Source of the DNA: Bradyrhizobium sp. in8p8
GTDB taxonomy: Bacteria; Pseudomonadota; Alphaproteobacteria; Rhizobiales; Xanthobacteraceae
Direction: 5' to 3'
NCBI RefSeq assembly: GCF_000426845.1
Contig: NZ_AUGD01000006.1
Location: 310,001 to 374,000 of the forward strand
DNA: 64,000 nucleotides
Shown here piece by piece: positions 33,690 to 41,799 of the stretch. Positions within the stretch are counted from its first letter, which is position 1, and each line of letters opens with the position of its first letter. The position numbers and the translations under genes are program-made. The notes under the pieces were generated by a model. It had not been told where the DNA came from, made no database searches, and saw only the letters and a list, made by a program, of their open reading frames with translations.

Positions 33690-34558
33690 TGATGCTGCCT
33701 CGCTTCGCGACCTATTCCGTCAATGGTGCAACCAGGTATGGCGCCGTCGTGGACGGCGGCCTCGTCGATCTCTCTGCGCGTCACGCCAAGGACTATCCCA
33801 CACTGCGCGAGGTGATCGCGGCCGGCAAGCTCGTGAGCCTTGCGGAGGAAGCCGGCGGCCGCGCGCCGGATCATGCGTTCGCCGACATCGCCTGGCTGCC
33901 GCCGGTGCCCGCGCCGGAGAAGATCATCTGCATCGGCGTCAACTATCCCGACCGCAATGCCGAGTACAAGGATGGCCAAGACGCGCCGAGATATCCGAGC
34001 ATGTTCATGCGCTCGCCCCGCTCGTTCGTCGGCCACGACACGCCGCTGGTGCGCCCGCGCGCGTCCGCGCAGCTCGACTATGAGGGCGAGATCGTGCTCG
34101 TGATCGGCAAGCAAGGCCGGCACATTCCGGAAAGCGCCGCGCTCGACCACGTCGCTGCGCTCACGCTCTGCAACGAAGGCTCGGTACGCGACTGGCTGCG
34201 CCACGCCAAGTTCAATGTGACCCAGGGCAAGAATTTCGATTCCAGCGGCAGCTTGGGTCCGTGGCTCGTGCCCTACACTCAGGAATCGCAGATTGCGGAC
34301 GTCAGGCTCACCACGCGTGTCAACGGCGAGCTGCGGCAGGACGACCGCACCAGCCGGTTGATGTTTCCGGTCCGCTATCTCCTGAACTATATCTCGACCT
34401 TCGCGACGCTCGTTCCCGGCGATATCATCGTCACGGGCACGCCGACCGGCGCGGGTGCCCGGTTCGATCCGCCGCGCTACCTGAAGCCCGGCGACGTCGT
34501 CGAGGTCGAGGCCGAGGGCATCGGACTCTTGCGCAACGGTGTCGTCGACGAAGCCTGA
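33689..34558 (+). CDS. hpaG: FAH-family isomerase/decarboxylase (HpaG-like)
   Basis: A 289-residue fumarylacetoacetate-hydrolase fold protein. Metal ligands lie in AQLDYEGEIVLVIGKQG (near 131), and substrate-binding segments are KIICIGVNYPDRNAEY and GDIIVTGTPTGAGARFDPP. In the pathway HpaG decarboxylates 5-oxopent-3-ene-1,2,5-tricarboxylate. E. coli HpaG has two such domains in one chain; here only one is present, so it may work as a homodimer. Start ATG at 33689 overlaps the hpaD stop, with a second ATG three bases later. Confidence 0.87.
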   Translation: MMLPRFATYSVNGATRYGAVVDGGLVDLSARHAKDYPTLREVIAAGKLVSLAEEAGGRAPDHAFADIAWLPPVPAPEKIICIGVNYPDRNAEYKDGQDAPRYPSMFMRSPRSFVGHDTPLVRPRASAQLDYEGEIVLVIGKQGRHIPESAALDHVAALTLCNEGSVRDWLRHAKFNVTQGKNFDSSGSLGPWLVPYTQESQIADVRLTTRVNGELRQDDRTSRLMFPVRYLLNYISTFATLVPGDIIVTGTPTGAGARFDPPRYLKPGDVVEVEAEGIGLLRNGVVDEA

Positions 34559-34583
34559 CCAACCATCGAAGTGGAATGATGCA

Positions 34584-36212
34584 ATGACCACCCTCACCGG
34601 CGGCGAAGCGATCGTAAGCGGGCTTGTTGCTCACGGCGTCGACACCGTATTCGGCCTGCCCGGCGCGCAGGTCTACGGCCTGTTCGACGCTTTCCACCAG
34701 GCCGAGCTCAAGGTGATCGGCGCGCGGCACGAGCAGGCCTGCGGCTACATGGCATTCGGCTATGCGCGTTCCAGCGGCCGGCCCGGCGTGTTCAGTGTCG
34801 TGCCCGGCCCCGGCGTGCTCAATGCCAGCGCGGCGCTGCTCACCGCGTTCGGCTGCAACGAACCGGTGCTCTGCGTCACCGGCCAGGTACCGACGCAGTT
34901 CCTCGGCAAGGGCCGCGGCCATCTGCACGAGATGCCGGACCAGCTCGCGACTTTGCGCACCTATGTCAAATGGGCCGAGCGGATCGAATATCCCGGCAAT
35001 GCGCCGACGATCGTCGCGCGCGCCTTCCAGGAGATGATGTCTGGCCGGCGCGGACCCGCCTCGGTCGAGATGCCCTGGGACGTCTTCACACAGCGCGCCG
35101 ATACGGCGGCAGCCCAAATGCTGGAGCCGCTGCCCGCGCCGCAGCCAGACCCGGACTTGATCAAGCAGGCGGCCACGCTCATCAAGAACAGCAAGGCGCC
35201 GATGATCTTCGTCGGCAGCGGTGCGATCGAAGCAGGCGAGGAGATCCTCGAGCTTGCCGAGATGATCGATGCGCCTGTCGTCGCCTTCCGCAGCGGCCGC
35301 GGCATCGTCTCCAACGCGCATGAGCTCGGACTCACCATGGCCGCCGCCTACAAGCTCTGGCCCACGACTGACCTGATGATCGCCATCGGTACCCGAGCAG
35401 AATTGCCGGCATCTGGCTTCCGCTGGCCGTATCAGCCCACGGGACTGAAATCCATTCGGATCGACATTGATCCGGCCGAGATGCGCCGGATTATCTCCGA
35501 TGCCGCTATTGTGGCCGACGCCAAGGCAGGCACGGCCGATCTCGTGACGGCCGTGAAGAAGGCGGGCTATGTGAGGAGCAGCGACCGACGGGAGAAAATC
35601 CGGGAGGCGACGGCGTCAGCGCAAGCCGAAATCCAGCGCATCCAGCCGCAGATGGCGTACCTCAAAATCCTTCGCGATGTGTTGCCCGCGAATGCGATCG
35701 TCACCGATGAGCTGTCGCAGGTCGGCTTCGCCTCCTGGTACGGCTTCCCGGTTTACCAGCCGCGCACCTTCATCACGTCGGGCTATCAGGGTACGCTCGG
35801 CTCGGGCTTTCCGACCGCGCTTGGCGCCAAGGTTGCGAACCCCGACAAGCCGGTGGTGGCGATCACCGGCGACGGCGGGTTCATGTTCGGCGTGCAGGAG
35901 CTTTCGACCGCGGTGCAGTTCAACATCGGCGTGGTCACCCTGGTGTTCAACAACAACGCCTATGGCAATGTTCGCCGCGACCAGCGCGAACGTTTCGACG
36001 GCCGCGTGGTGGCATCGGACCTCGTCAATCCGGATTTCGTCAAGCTCGCGGAGTCCTTTGGCGTCGCCGCTGCGCGCGTCACCGCGCCGGATCAGTTCAA
36101 GGCCGTGCTAGAGAAGGCCCTCAACCACAATGGGCCGTCTCTGATTGCGGTCGAGGTGCCCAGGGATTCGGAAGTGAGCCCCTGGGCGTTCATCCACCCG
36201 CCGAAGCCTTGA
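34584..36212 (+). CDS. thiamine-diphosphate-dependent enzyme, acetolactate synthase-like
   Basis: A 542-residue ThDP enzyme with the three-domain layout of the acetolactate synthase/decarboxylase family. The catalytic Glu is in GARHEQACGYMAFGYARSS (near 50). The ThDP/Mg motif is GDGGFMFGVQELSTAV ending in VFNNNAYGN near 430-465. ATG 34584 is the first sensible start. It is the last gene of the hpa operon, 25 bases after hpaG, and overlaps the 3' end of the MFS gene by 23 bases. No ThDP step is part of the known pathway from homoprotocatechuate, so it may decarboxylate a 2-oxo acid feeding in or act on succinic semialdehyde or pyruvate downstream. Confidence 0.85.
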   Translation: MTTLTGGEAIVSGLVAHGVDTVFGLPGAQVYGLFDAFHQAELKVIGARHEQACGYMAFGYARSSGRPGVFSVVPGPGVLNASAALLTAFGCNEPVLCVTGQVPTQFLGKGRGHLHEMPDQLATLRTYVKWAERIEYPGNAPTIVARAFQEMMSGRRGPASVEMPWDVFTQRADTAAAQMLEPLPAPQPDPDLIKQAATLIKNSKAPMIFVGSGAIEAGEEILELAEMIDAPVVAFRSGRGIVSNAHELGLTMAAAYKLWPTTDLMIAIGTRAELPASGFRWPYQPTGLKSIRIDIDPAEMRRIISDAAIVADAKAGTADLVTAVKKAGYVRSSDRREKIREATASAQAEIQRIQPQMAYLKILRDVLPANAIVTDELSQVGFASWYGFPVYQPRTFITSGYQGTLGSGFPTALGAKVANPDKPVVAITGDGGFMFGVQELSTAVQFNIGVVTLVFNNNAYGNVRRDQRERFDGRVVASDLVNPDFVKLAESFGVAAARVTAPDQFKAVLEKALNHNGPSLIAVEVPRDSEVSPWAFIHPPKP

Positions 36213-37431
36213 TATGAGCAGCGCCCTGCAAGCGCGCGGCTGCAATCACCAGCAAGCCGGCGCCTGCGACTGACCAGCAGGCGATCGGCGCCCAATGCAG
36301 CAGCGGCGCGTATTCCGGCATCTTCTGCAGGCCGCCGGCAACCGCTGCCATCCGCGCGAAGGTTCCGAGCGCGAGCGCAGAGAAGACGAGGCCCGTCACC
36401 TTGCCTTCTGCGCCGGTGGAGCCGATGGCGAGCGCCGCCGAGACCGCGCTTATCAGCATGCAGCCCCACGCGGCGCCGGCGAGGAATTGTGCGGCGATCA
36501 GAACATTGAGGCTGCCGGCGAATTCGGCCGCTGCGATCGCCGCGGCGCCGAACAGGCCGGCAGCACCCATCACGATAAGGCCGCCGCGATGCTTGACCAC
36601 GAGGCTCGCCGGAAACATCGCGATGTTGAAGCCTATCCAGAATACCGGCATCAGCCATTGCAGCTCGTCGGGCTTGGCAAAGCGCAGATAGGACGGTCCG
36701 CTGTTCATGGCAAAGTGCAGTTGATACCCGAACGCCAGGGCCACCATCGCGACGATGAAGGCGATCGGCACCAAGCCAAGCGGCTTGGCCGCCTCGGCCG
36801 GCGTCGGCGGCGGCGTATCCTGCGCGACATCGGACTCGATCCGTGACAGCGCCAGCGCGGTGAGCAGCAGCACGAAGCTGGAGATGACGAAGGGCAACCT
36901 TGCGTCGTGCTCGCGCAGCACCACGCCGAGATAGGGCGAGACCGCGCCGGCGACGCCGTAGCCCAGCATCGCCAGCGCCGCGAGGAACGGCACCTGGGGC
37001 TTGGCGCGGTATTTTCCGAGAAGAGTGAGCGGCGGCGCGCGCAGCGCAGAGGACGTGATCGACCAGATCACGATCAGTGCAATGAACCAGACTTGCGCGG
37101 CCGGACCGGCGCCGGCAACGAAGGGGAGCGCGACGAAGGCGCCGCAGGAGATCGCAGCCATGAGCCCGACGAACAGGCCGAGTCGCCCGACATGGGGCGT
37201 CAGCTTGTCCGCCGCGATACCCATCGCCGTGTCGGCAATGGTGAAGATGCCTTGGTCCAGCATGAGGATGAGGATGACGGCGCTCGGAGCGATGCCAACC
37301 TCGGCCGCGAGTCTCGGCAGATAAACGACATAGGTCGTCCACCCCAGCGTGAACATCAGTTGCAGCGCAGCGAGATAGAGGCCTGTCCGATTCGCCGCGC
37401 CCGTGCCGGCCGAGAGCTGTGTGGTTGTCAT
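36190..37431 (-). CDS. MFS transporter
   Basis: A 413-residue major facilitator with about twelve membrane helices. There is a cytoplasmic loop near residue 215 (SRIESDVAQDTPPPTPAEAA) between the two halves. The A-motif-like loop GIAADKLTPHVGRLG lies near residue 70. It is convergent with the ThDP gene, overlapping 23 bases at the 3' ends. Its place beside the hpa cluster suggests uptake of an aromatic acid, but the opposite orientation and lack of a clear family subtype keep this tentative. Confidence 0.8.
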   Translation of the reverse strand: MTTTQLSAGTGAANRTGLYLAALQLMFTLGWTTYVVYLPRLAAEVGIAPSAVILILMLDQGIFTIADTAMGIAADKLTPHVGRLGLFVGLMAAISCGAFVALPFVAGAGPAAQVWFIALIVIWSITSSALRAPPLTLLGKYRAKPQVPFLAALAMLGYGVAGAVSPYLGVVLREHDARLPFVISSFVLLLTALALSRIESDVAQDTPPPTPAEAAKPLGLVPIAFIVAMVALAFGYQLHFAMNSGPSYLRFAKPDELQWLMPVFWIGFNIAMFPASLVVKHRGGLIVMGAAGLFGAAAIAAAEFAGSLNVLIAAQFLAGAAWGCMLISAVSAALAIGSTGAEGKVTGLVFSALALGTFARMAAVAGGLQKMPEYAPLLHWAPIACWSVAGAGLLVIAAARLQGAAHIKASAGG

Positions 37432-37484
37432 GTCGCCGCCTCCCCGTCTCCAGCTTAGACGAGCAAGGGCTGCGAGGAAACGGA

Positions 37485-38138
37485 TCAGCGCGTCCTGCGG
37501 AAGGTCAGATTAAGCCGCTTCCGCCCCAGCAGCGAATGCTCGCCATCGGCAAGAGGGGCCACGCCGTGATAGGAGAGCCTGCTGGCGCCGCCCCAGACCA
37601 CCACGTCGCCATGCACCAGGCGAAAGCGGCGCGGCTTGTCGCTGCGCGCCGGGCCGCCGAACAGGAAGGTCGCGGGCAGGCCGAGCGAGACCGAGACGAT
37701 CGGCGCCGAATAATCCAGCTCGTCCTTGTCCTGATGCAAGGACAGCCGCGCGCCGGGCTCGTAGCGGTTGACGAGGCAGGCATCGGGCGCAAAGTCGGCG
37801 AAACCGCCCTGCTCCGCGGCGCGGCGGGCGAGATCGCGGAACAAAGGCGGCATCGCCGGCCATGGCGCGCCGGTGCGCGGATCGACCGGGTCGTAACGAT
37901 AGCCGGTGTGATCGGTGATCCAGCCGCGCTCGCCGCAATTGGTCATCGCCACCGACATCTGGTGGCCGCCGGGCGTGGTCATGCGCCGGAACGGAGACTG
38001 CGCCACGATGGCGCGCACCGCTTCGATCAGCTCGCTCTCGATCGGCGTGACGAAGCCGCGCAGCAGCACGGCGCCGTCGGCGATCTCCTCGCGCGACGGC
38101 TGCGCCTCGGCAACACTGTCGAACAGATCACCTGTCAA
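37485..38138 (-). CDS. alkB: AlkB-type DNA oxidative demethylase
   Basis: A 217-residue 2-oxoglutarate/Fe(II) dioxygenase that removes alkyl groups from N1-methyladenine and N3-methylcytosine. Iron ligands are visible: HxD in LSLHQDKDELDYS (near 137) and the distal His in SRLSYHGVAPLAD (near 190). The 2-oxoglutarate-binding arginines are in KRLNLTFRRTR at the C-terminus. The substrate loop has TTPGGHQMSVAMTNCG. The start appears to be TTG at 38138, since no ATG or GTG fits; the gene follows the other oxygenase by nine bases, so coupling may drive initiation. Confidence 0.92.
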   Translation of the reverse strand: MTGDLFDSVAEAQPSREEIADGAVLLRGFVTPIESELIEAVRAIVAQSPFRRMTTPGGHQMSVAMTNCGERGWITDHTGYRYDPVDPRTGAPWPAMPPLFRDLARRAAEQGGFADFAPDACLVNRYEPGARLSLHQDKDELDYSAPIVSVSLGLPATFLFGGPARSDKPRRFRLVHGDVVVWGGASRLSYHGVAPLADGEHSLLGRKRLNLTFRRTR

Positions 38139-38147
38139 TCGCAGCGC

Positions 38148-38894
38148 TCATTTCGCATCGTGAAAGATCATCCCCAGCGTATGGCGCTGGCCGGACCTGA
38201 TACGGCTGACGCCATGGCGCAGATTAACGCGGTAGGTGCCGCGTGTCCCCTGCACCGGGCGGTGATGCACGGCGAAGGCGACCGCATCGCCCTGCCCCAG
38301 CGGCACGACCTCCGCACGCGATTGCATGCGGGGCCGCTGCTCGGTCAGCACGAACTCGCCGCCCGTGAAATCGCGCCCGGGTTCGGACAGCAGGATCGCG
38401 ACCTGGAGCGGGAACACGTGCTCGCCATAGAGGTCCTGATGCAGGCAATTGTAGTCGCCGGCCTCATATTGCAACAGCAGCGGCGTCGGCCGCGCCTGCC
38501 CGGCGTCGTGGCAGCGCTTCAGGAATGCGGCGGGCGTGACGGGATAGCGGATGTCGATCCCCATCGCCTCGTTCCAGCGATTAGCGACGCCTTGCAGATG
38601 CGCATAGAGCGCCGGGCGGAGCTGCGCGATCAGCTCGGGCAGCGGATAGGAGAAGTACTTGTACTCGCCGCGGCCAAAACCATGGCGGCCCATGACGATA
38701 CGGCTGCGGAAGTGCGTGTCCTGCGGGTAAAGTGCGGCGACGGCGCGGCACTGGTCCGGCGTGAGCAAGCCCTTCAAGACCGCGCAGCCTTGGACGTCGA
38801 GTTCGCCGGTGATCCGGGACCAGTCGAGGGTGTCGACGTGGGCGGTGATGTCAGTCGCCGCATCGGCAGCGGGAACACGTTTCGCAATTGCCAT
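38148..38894 (-). CDS. 2-oxoglutarate/Fe(II) oxygenase (prolyl hydroxylase-like)
   Basis: A 248-residue oxygenase. The iron-binding HxD is in YNCLHQDLYGEHVFPL, the distal His likely in VAFAVHHRPV, and the 2-oxoglutarate Arg in TYRVNLRHGVSRI. The N-terminus has LDVQGCAVLKGLLTPDQC, typical of prolyl-hydroxylase-like proteins. ATG 38894 follows GGAGAAGG. It precedes alkB by nine bases in the same transcription unit, so it may be a companion repair or modification enzyme. The substrate is unknown; DNA, protein and small molecules are all possible. Confidence 0.83.
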   Translation of the reverse strand: MAIAKRVPAADAATDITAHVDTLDWSRITGELDVQGCAVLKGLLTPDQCRAVAALYPQDTHFRSRIVMGRHGFGRGEYKYFSYPLPELIAQLRPALYAHLQGVANRWNEAMGIDIRYPVTPAAFLKRCHDAGQARPTPLLLQYEAGDYNCLHQDLYGEHVFPLQVAILLSEPGRDFTGGEFVLTEQRPRMQSRAEVVPLGQGDAVAFAVHHRPVQGTRGTYRVNLRHGVSRIRSGQRHTLGMIFHDAK

Positions 38895-38916
38895 GGCGAC
38901 GACCTTCTCCACTTCC

Positions 38917-39021
38917 GTCATTCCGCGACGCGACGATGCGCGAACACGAAATCCATTCATCCACCGAGTGTGCGTTCGATGGAGTCCGGGTCCGCGCCCA
39001 AGGGGCGCGCCCCGGAATGAC
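38917..39021. repeat. intergenic palindromic repeat, family C
   Basis: Ends GTCATTCCG and CGGAATGAC match over nine bases. Same family as 32584 and 51215. It is next to a family B copy, the only place in the window where two families abut. Confidence 0.7.
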
Positions 39022-39078
39022 GGATGGGGGTGTGGCAGATACCGAGGGCAACAACCACCCGATTTCCGATGCCCCTCG

Positions 39079-39165
39079 CCGTCATAGCGAGCGCAGCGAA
39101 GCAACCCAGTATCCGCTGCGCCACCGGTCCGGATTGCTTGGTCGCTGCGCTCCTCGCAATGACGG
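39079..39165. repeat. intergenic palindromic repeat, family B
   Basis: Arms CCGTCATAGCGAGCGCAGCG and CGCTGCGCTCCTCGCAATGA read inward with a few mismatches. Related copies lie at 54887 and 57300. Confidence 0.65.
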
Positions 39166-39175
39166 GTGAAACGGC

Positions 39176-39862
39176 TCAGCCCCGCACCGGGAGCGTCACC
39201 ACGTCGTAGCCGTGCCTGATCGTGCGCCTCAGCACGGGGTCTTCCAGCTCGAAGTCGAATCGGTCGGCGGGACGGATGCCGCCTTTCGCCGCGAAGGTGC
39301 CGCCGAACATGGCGCAGCCATCGGGCAGCTTGCCGCCGTCAAAGCCGCGCGCGATGAGATCGTCGACCGGCAGCATCGCGTCCAGCGTGCCCTCCTGGTA
39401 GAGCACGCGCTCGCCATTGATTGTGGCGTAGGACCGCAGGATCATCTTGTCCCAATGGGTGATGACGTCTTCGATCTCCCACAGCGTCGAGGCGATCGGC
39501 TTGTCGCACATCTGCTTGGAGACCGTGACGTTGTAGGCCTCGACCTTGCGGTCGGTGTGATCGGAGCCGCAACCGACGAAAATGCGGCCCTGCCAGCCGA
39601 TCAGCACGAACTCGACCTCGCCGGAGGAATCGCCGCCGCAGACCTCGATGACGTCCTCCTGGGTTAGCCGCCGCGCCGAGCAGCGGTAGTAGATCGGCGT
39701 CGAGGCCGGACGTGCGATGCCGACGGCTTCGAGTTCAGCGATGTGCTTGTCGCGGGCCACGGGATCGCGTCCGGTCCAACCCGCTATGACGGCCTGGTCG
39801 ATCGCCAGCGTCAGCGGCGTGGTGGTGCCCTGCGCGTCGATGGTGAAGGTGAGATCAAACAC
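39176..39862 (-). CDS. DUF2848 family protein
   Basis: A 228-residue protein of the DUF2848 family, often annotated near amidase and FAH-type genes. Landmarks are ARPASTPIYYRCSARRLTQ, FVLIGWQGRIFVGCGSDHTD and VSKQMCDKPIASTLWE. GTG 39862 overlaps the amidase stop by eight bases (GTGTTTGA), which indicates translational coupling. The fold suggests a metal-dependent hydrolase or isomerase related to FAH proteins, but this is inference. Function unknown. Confidence 0.8.
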   Translation of the reverse strand: MFDLTFTIDAQGTTTPLTLAIDQAVIAGWTGRDPVARDKHIAELEAVGIARPASTPIYYRCSARRLTQEDVIEVCGGDSSGEVEFVLIGWQGRIFVGCGSDHTDRKVEAYNVTVSKQMCDKPIASTLWEIEDVITHWDKMILRSYATINGERVLYQEGTLDAMLPVDDLIARGFDGGKLPDGCAMFGGTFAAKGGIRPADRFDFELEDPVLRRTIRHGYDVVTLPVRG

Positions 39863-41204
39863 GGATGACGGTCTCCATGCCGGCAGCAAGTTCGAAGATG
39901 CGGCGGTCGGAGCCGCCGGCGCCGGCCAGCATCAGTCCGACGGGAACATCGCCGTCGCGATGACAGGGCAGCGAGATGGCGCAGCCGTCGATCAGATTGA
40001 TCAGGCTGCAATTGCGCAAGGCGCGGATATTTTCGCGGGTGAATGCCTGATCGTCGGCGAGGTCGGCGATTTTCGGCGGCGTGTTGGGTGTGGTCGGCAG
40101 CACCAGCGCGTCATAGGGCGCGACGCGCGCGTTGACGCGGGCGATCAGAGAACGGCGCTCATTGAGGAGATCAATGTAGTCGGCGGCGCTCTGTGCCTCG
40201 CCGCGCATGATCCGCACCGAGACCCTGGGATCGTAGACGTCGCCCTTAGACGTGATGAGATAGCGATGCCAGGCATAGCTCTCGGACGCCGCGAAGCCGC
40301 CCTTGGCGTTCATCGGGCCGATGTCGTGGAATTCGGCCATCTCGATGCGCTCGATGATCGCACCGTGATCGGCGAGCGATTTCAGCGCGCGTTCGAAGGT
40401 CGCGGCGACCTCAGTATCGAGGTCGTCGAGCGCGATCGTGGTCGGGACCGCAAGCCGCATGCCTTTCACCGGCCGCGGCCTGAGCGCGCTGATCGGCTCG
40501 TTCGCGAGGACGGCATCCAAAATGGCACAGCAGCTGACCGATCGCGCCAGCGGCCCGATGCTGTCGAGCGAAAACGAGAGCGGCACGGAGCCATCGAGCG
40601 GCACGCGGCGCTGCGTCGGCTTGTAGCCGACAATCCCGTTGAAGGCGGCGGGAATCCGGCAGGAGCCGCCGGTATCGGTGCCGAGCGCAGCATGCGCCAT
40701 GCCGTCGAGCACGGACACCGCCGCGCCCGAGGACGAGCCGCCGGGCACATGGCCCTCGGCCCGGTTCCAGACCCCCTTCGGCGTGCCATAATGCGGGTTG
40801 ATGCCGATGCCGGAATAGGCGAACTCGGTCATGTTGGTGCGGCCGATCACGACGAAGCCGGCCCGGCGCAGCCGCGCCACCGTCGCGGCATCCTGCTCGG
40901 CCGGCGGGGAATCGTCGAGGGCGCGGGACCCCGCGCGTGTCACCTGCCCCTTGATGTCGAAGAGATCCTTGATCGAGATCGGAATCCCGGCATAGGGCGA
41001 CGGCGCCGCCTTGGCCCTCCGCAAGGCGTCCATCGCGTCGGCGGCCGCAAGGGCGGCGTCGTTGTCGACATGGATGAAGGTGCGCTGCCCTTCGCCGGCG
41101 GGGTCGGCGATCCTGGCGATGCACGCCTCGACCAGCTTGCGTGCGGTCGTGCGGCCGCTTTCGAGGTCTTCGGCGAGCTTCGCCAGTGTCGGAAAATCGG
41201 GCAT
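39855..41204 (-). CDS. amidase (amidase-signature family)
   Basis: A 449-residue amidase. The Ser-cisSer-Lys triad is visible: Lys in ISIKDLFDIKG (near 77), cis-Ser and nucleophile region in PGGSSSGAAVSVL (near 151) and GTDTGGSCRIPAAF (near 174). ATG 41204 (MPDFPTLAKL) is chosen since upstream sequence is non-conserved. The family hydrolyses amides and related C-N bonds. It overlaps DUF2848 downstream; the two should act on the same substrate. It diverges from the DUF35 gene at 41383. Confidence 0.88.
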   Translation of the reverse strand: MPDFPTLAKLAEDLESGRTTARKLVEACIARIADPAGEGQRTFIHVDNDAALAAADAMDALRRAKAAPSPYAGIPISIKDLFDIKGQVTRAGSRALDDSPPAEQDAATVARLRRAGFVVIGRTNMTEFAYSGIGINPHYGTPKGVWNRAEGHVPGGSSSGAAVSVLDGMAHAALGTDTGGSCRIPAAFNGIVGYKPTQRRVPLDGSVPLSFSLDSIGPLARSVSCCAILDAVLANEPISALRPRPVKGMRLAVPTTIALDDLDTEVAATFERALKSLADHGAIIERIEMAEFHDIGPMNAKGGFAASESYAWHRYLITSKGDVYDPRVSVRIMRGEAQSAADYIDLLNERRSLIARVNARVAPYDALVLPTTPNTPPKIADLADDQAFTRENIRALRNCSLINLIDGCAISLPCHRDGDVPVGLMLAGAGGSDRRIFELAAGMETVIRV

Positions 41205-41268
41205 GTCTGTCTCACGGAATATTGGCGCGCGCAATCTATAGCGCTGCCTCAGTTCGACACAAGCATTG

Positions 41269-41292
41269 TGCGCATGATGGCATGCATGCGCA
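41269..41292. promoter_or_regulatory. inverted repeat in the amidase/DUF35 divergent gap
   Basis: Perfect 7-bp arms TGCGCAT and ATGCGCA are separated by ten bases, about one helical turn, in the gap between two divergent genes. It may bind a regulator; none is encoded nearby. Confidence 0.35.
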
Positions 41293-41382
41293 TTGCTGGA
41301 CCGTTGACGCGCGATGGTCGATTGTCGCATCAAGTTCGAAACAGGCGGGCGCGAGGCCTGTCCTTTGGGAGGAGACGCCAAT

Positions 41383-41796
41383 ATGGCCGAACCGCAGCGC
41401 GCGCGACCGAAACCGACGCCGGAGACCCAGCATTTCTGGGATGGCACGAAAGCTGGCGAATTGCGCCTGCAGCGCTGCGACGCCTGCGCGCATGTGTACT
41501 TCCCGCCGCGTCCGTTCTGCCCATCCTGCGCCTCGCGCAAGGTCTCGGTCTTCAAGGCGAGCGGCAAGGGTTTTCTCTACAGTTACGTGATCAACCACCG
41601 CCCCGCCGCGCCCGGCTTCACGCCGCCTTACGCGATCGCGGTGGTCGAGCTCGAGGAGGGTCCGCGAATGATGAGCAACATCATCGACTGTCCGCAGACG
41701 CCGGAGGCGCTCGAGCTCGACATGAAGCTCGAGGTCGCGTTCCAGGAGCTCGACGACAAGATCACCCTGCCCGTCTTCCGTCCGGCCAAGGGATAA
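41383..41796 (+). CDS. Zn-ribbon/OB-fold protein, DUF35 family
   Basis: A 137-residue protein with an N-terminal helix, a rubredoxin-like zinc ribbon (LQRCDACAHVYFPPRPFCPSC, residues about 28-48) and an OB-fold with GFLYSYVINHRP. Proteins of this type bind acyl-CoA and support thiolases of the SCP2/Ltp class. ATG 41383 follows GGAGGAGA. The thiolase-like gene begins three bases after its stop, which fits a two-subunit complex as seen for Ltp2-type aldolases and their DUF35 partners. Confidence 0.9.
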   Translation: MAEPQRARPKPTPETQHFWDGTKAGELRLQRCDACAHVYFPPRPFCPSCASRKVSVFKASGKGFLYSYVINHRPAAPGFTPPYAIAVVELEEGPRMMSNIIDCPQTPEALELDMKLEVAFQELDDKITLPVFRPAKG

Positions 41797-41799
41797 GCC

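Noticed and set aside
29817..34558. Plant-interaction or symbiosis island
   Set aside because: No nod, nif, fix or secretion genes, integrase or flanking tRNA was seen; the content is aromatic and fatty-acid catabolism.
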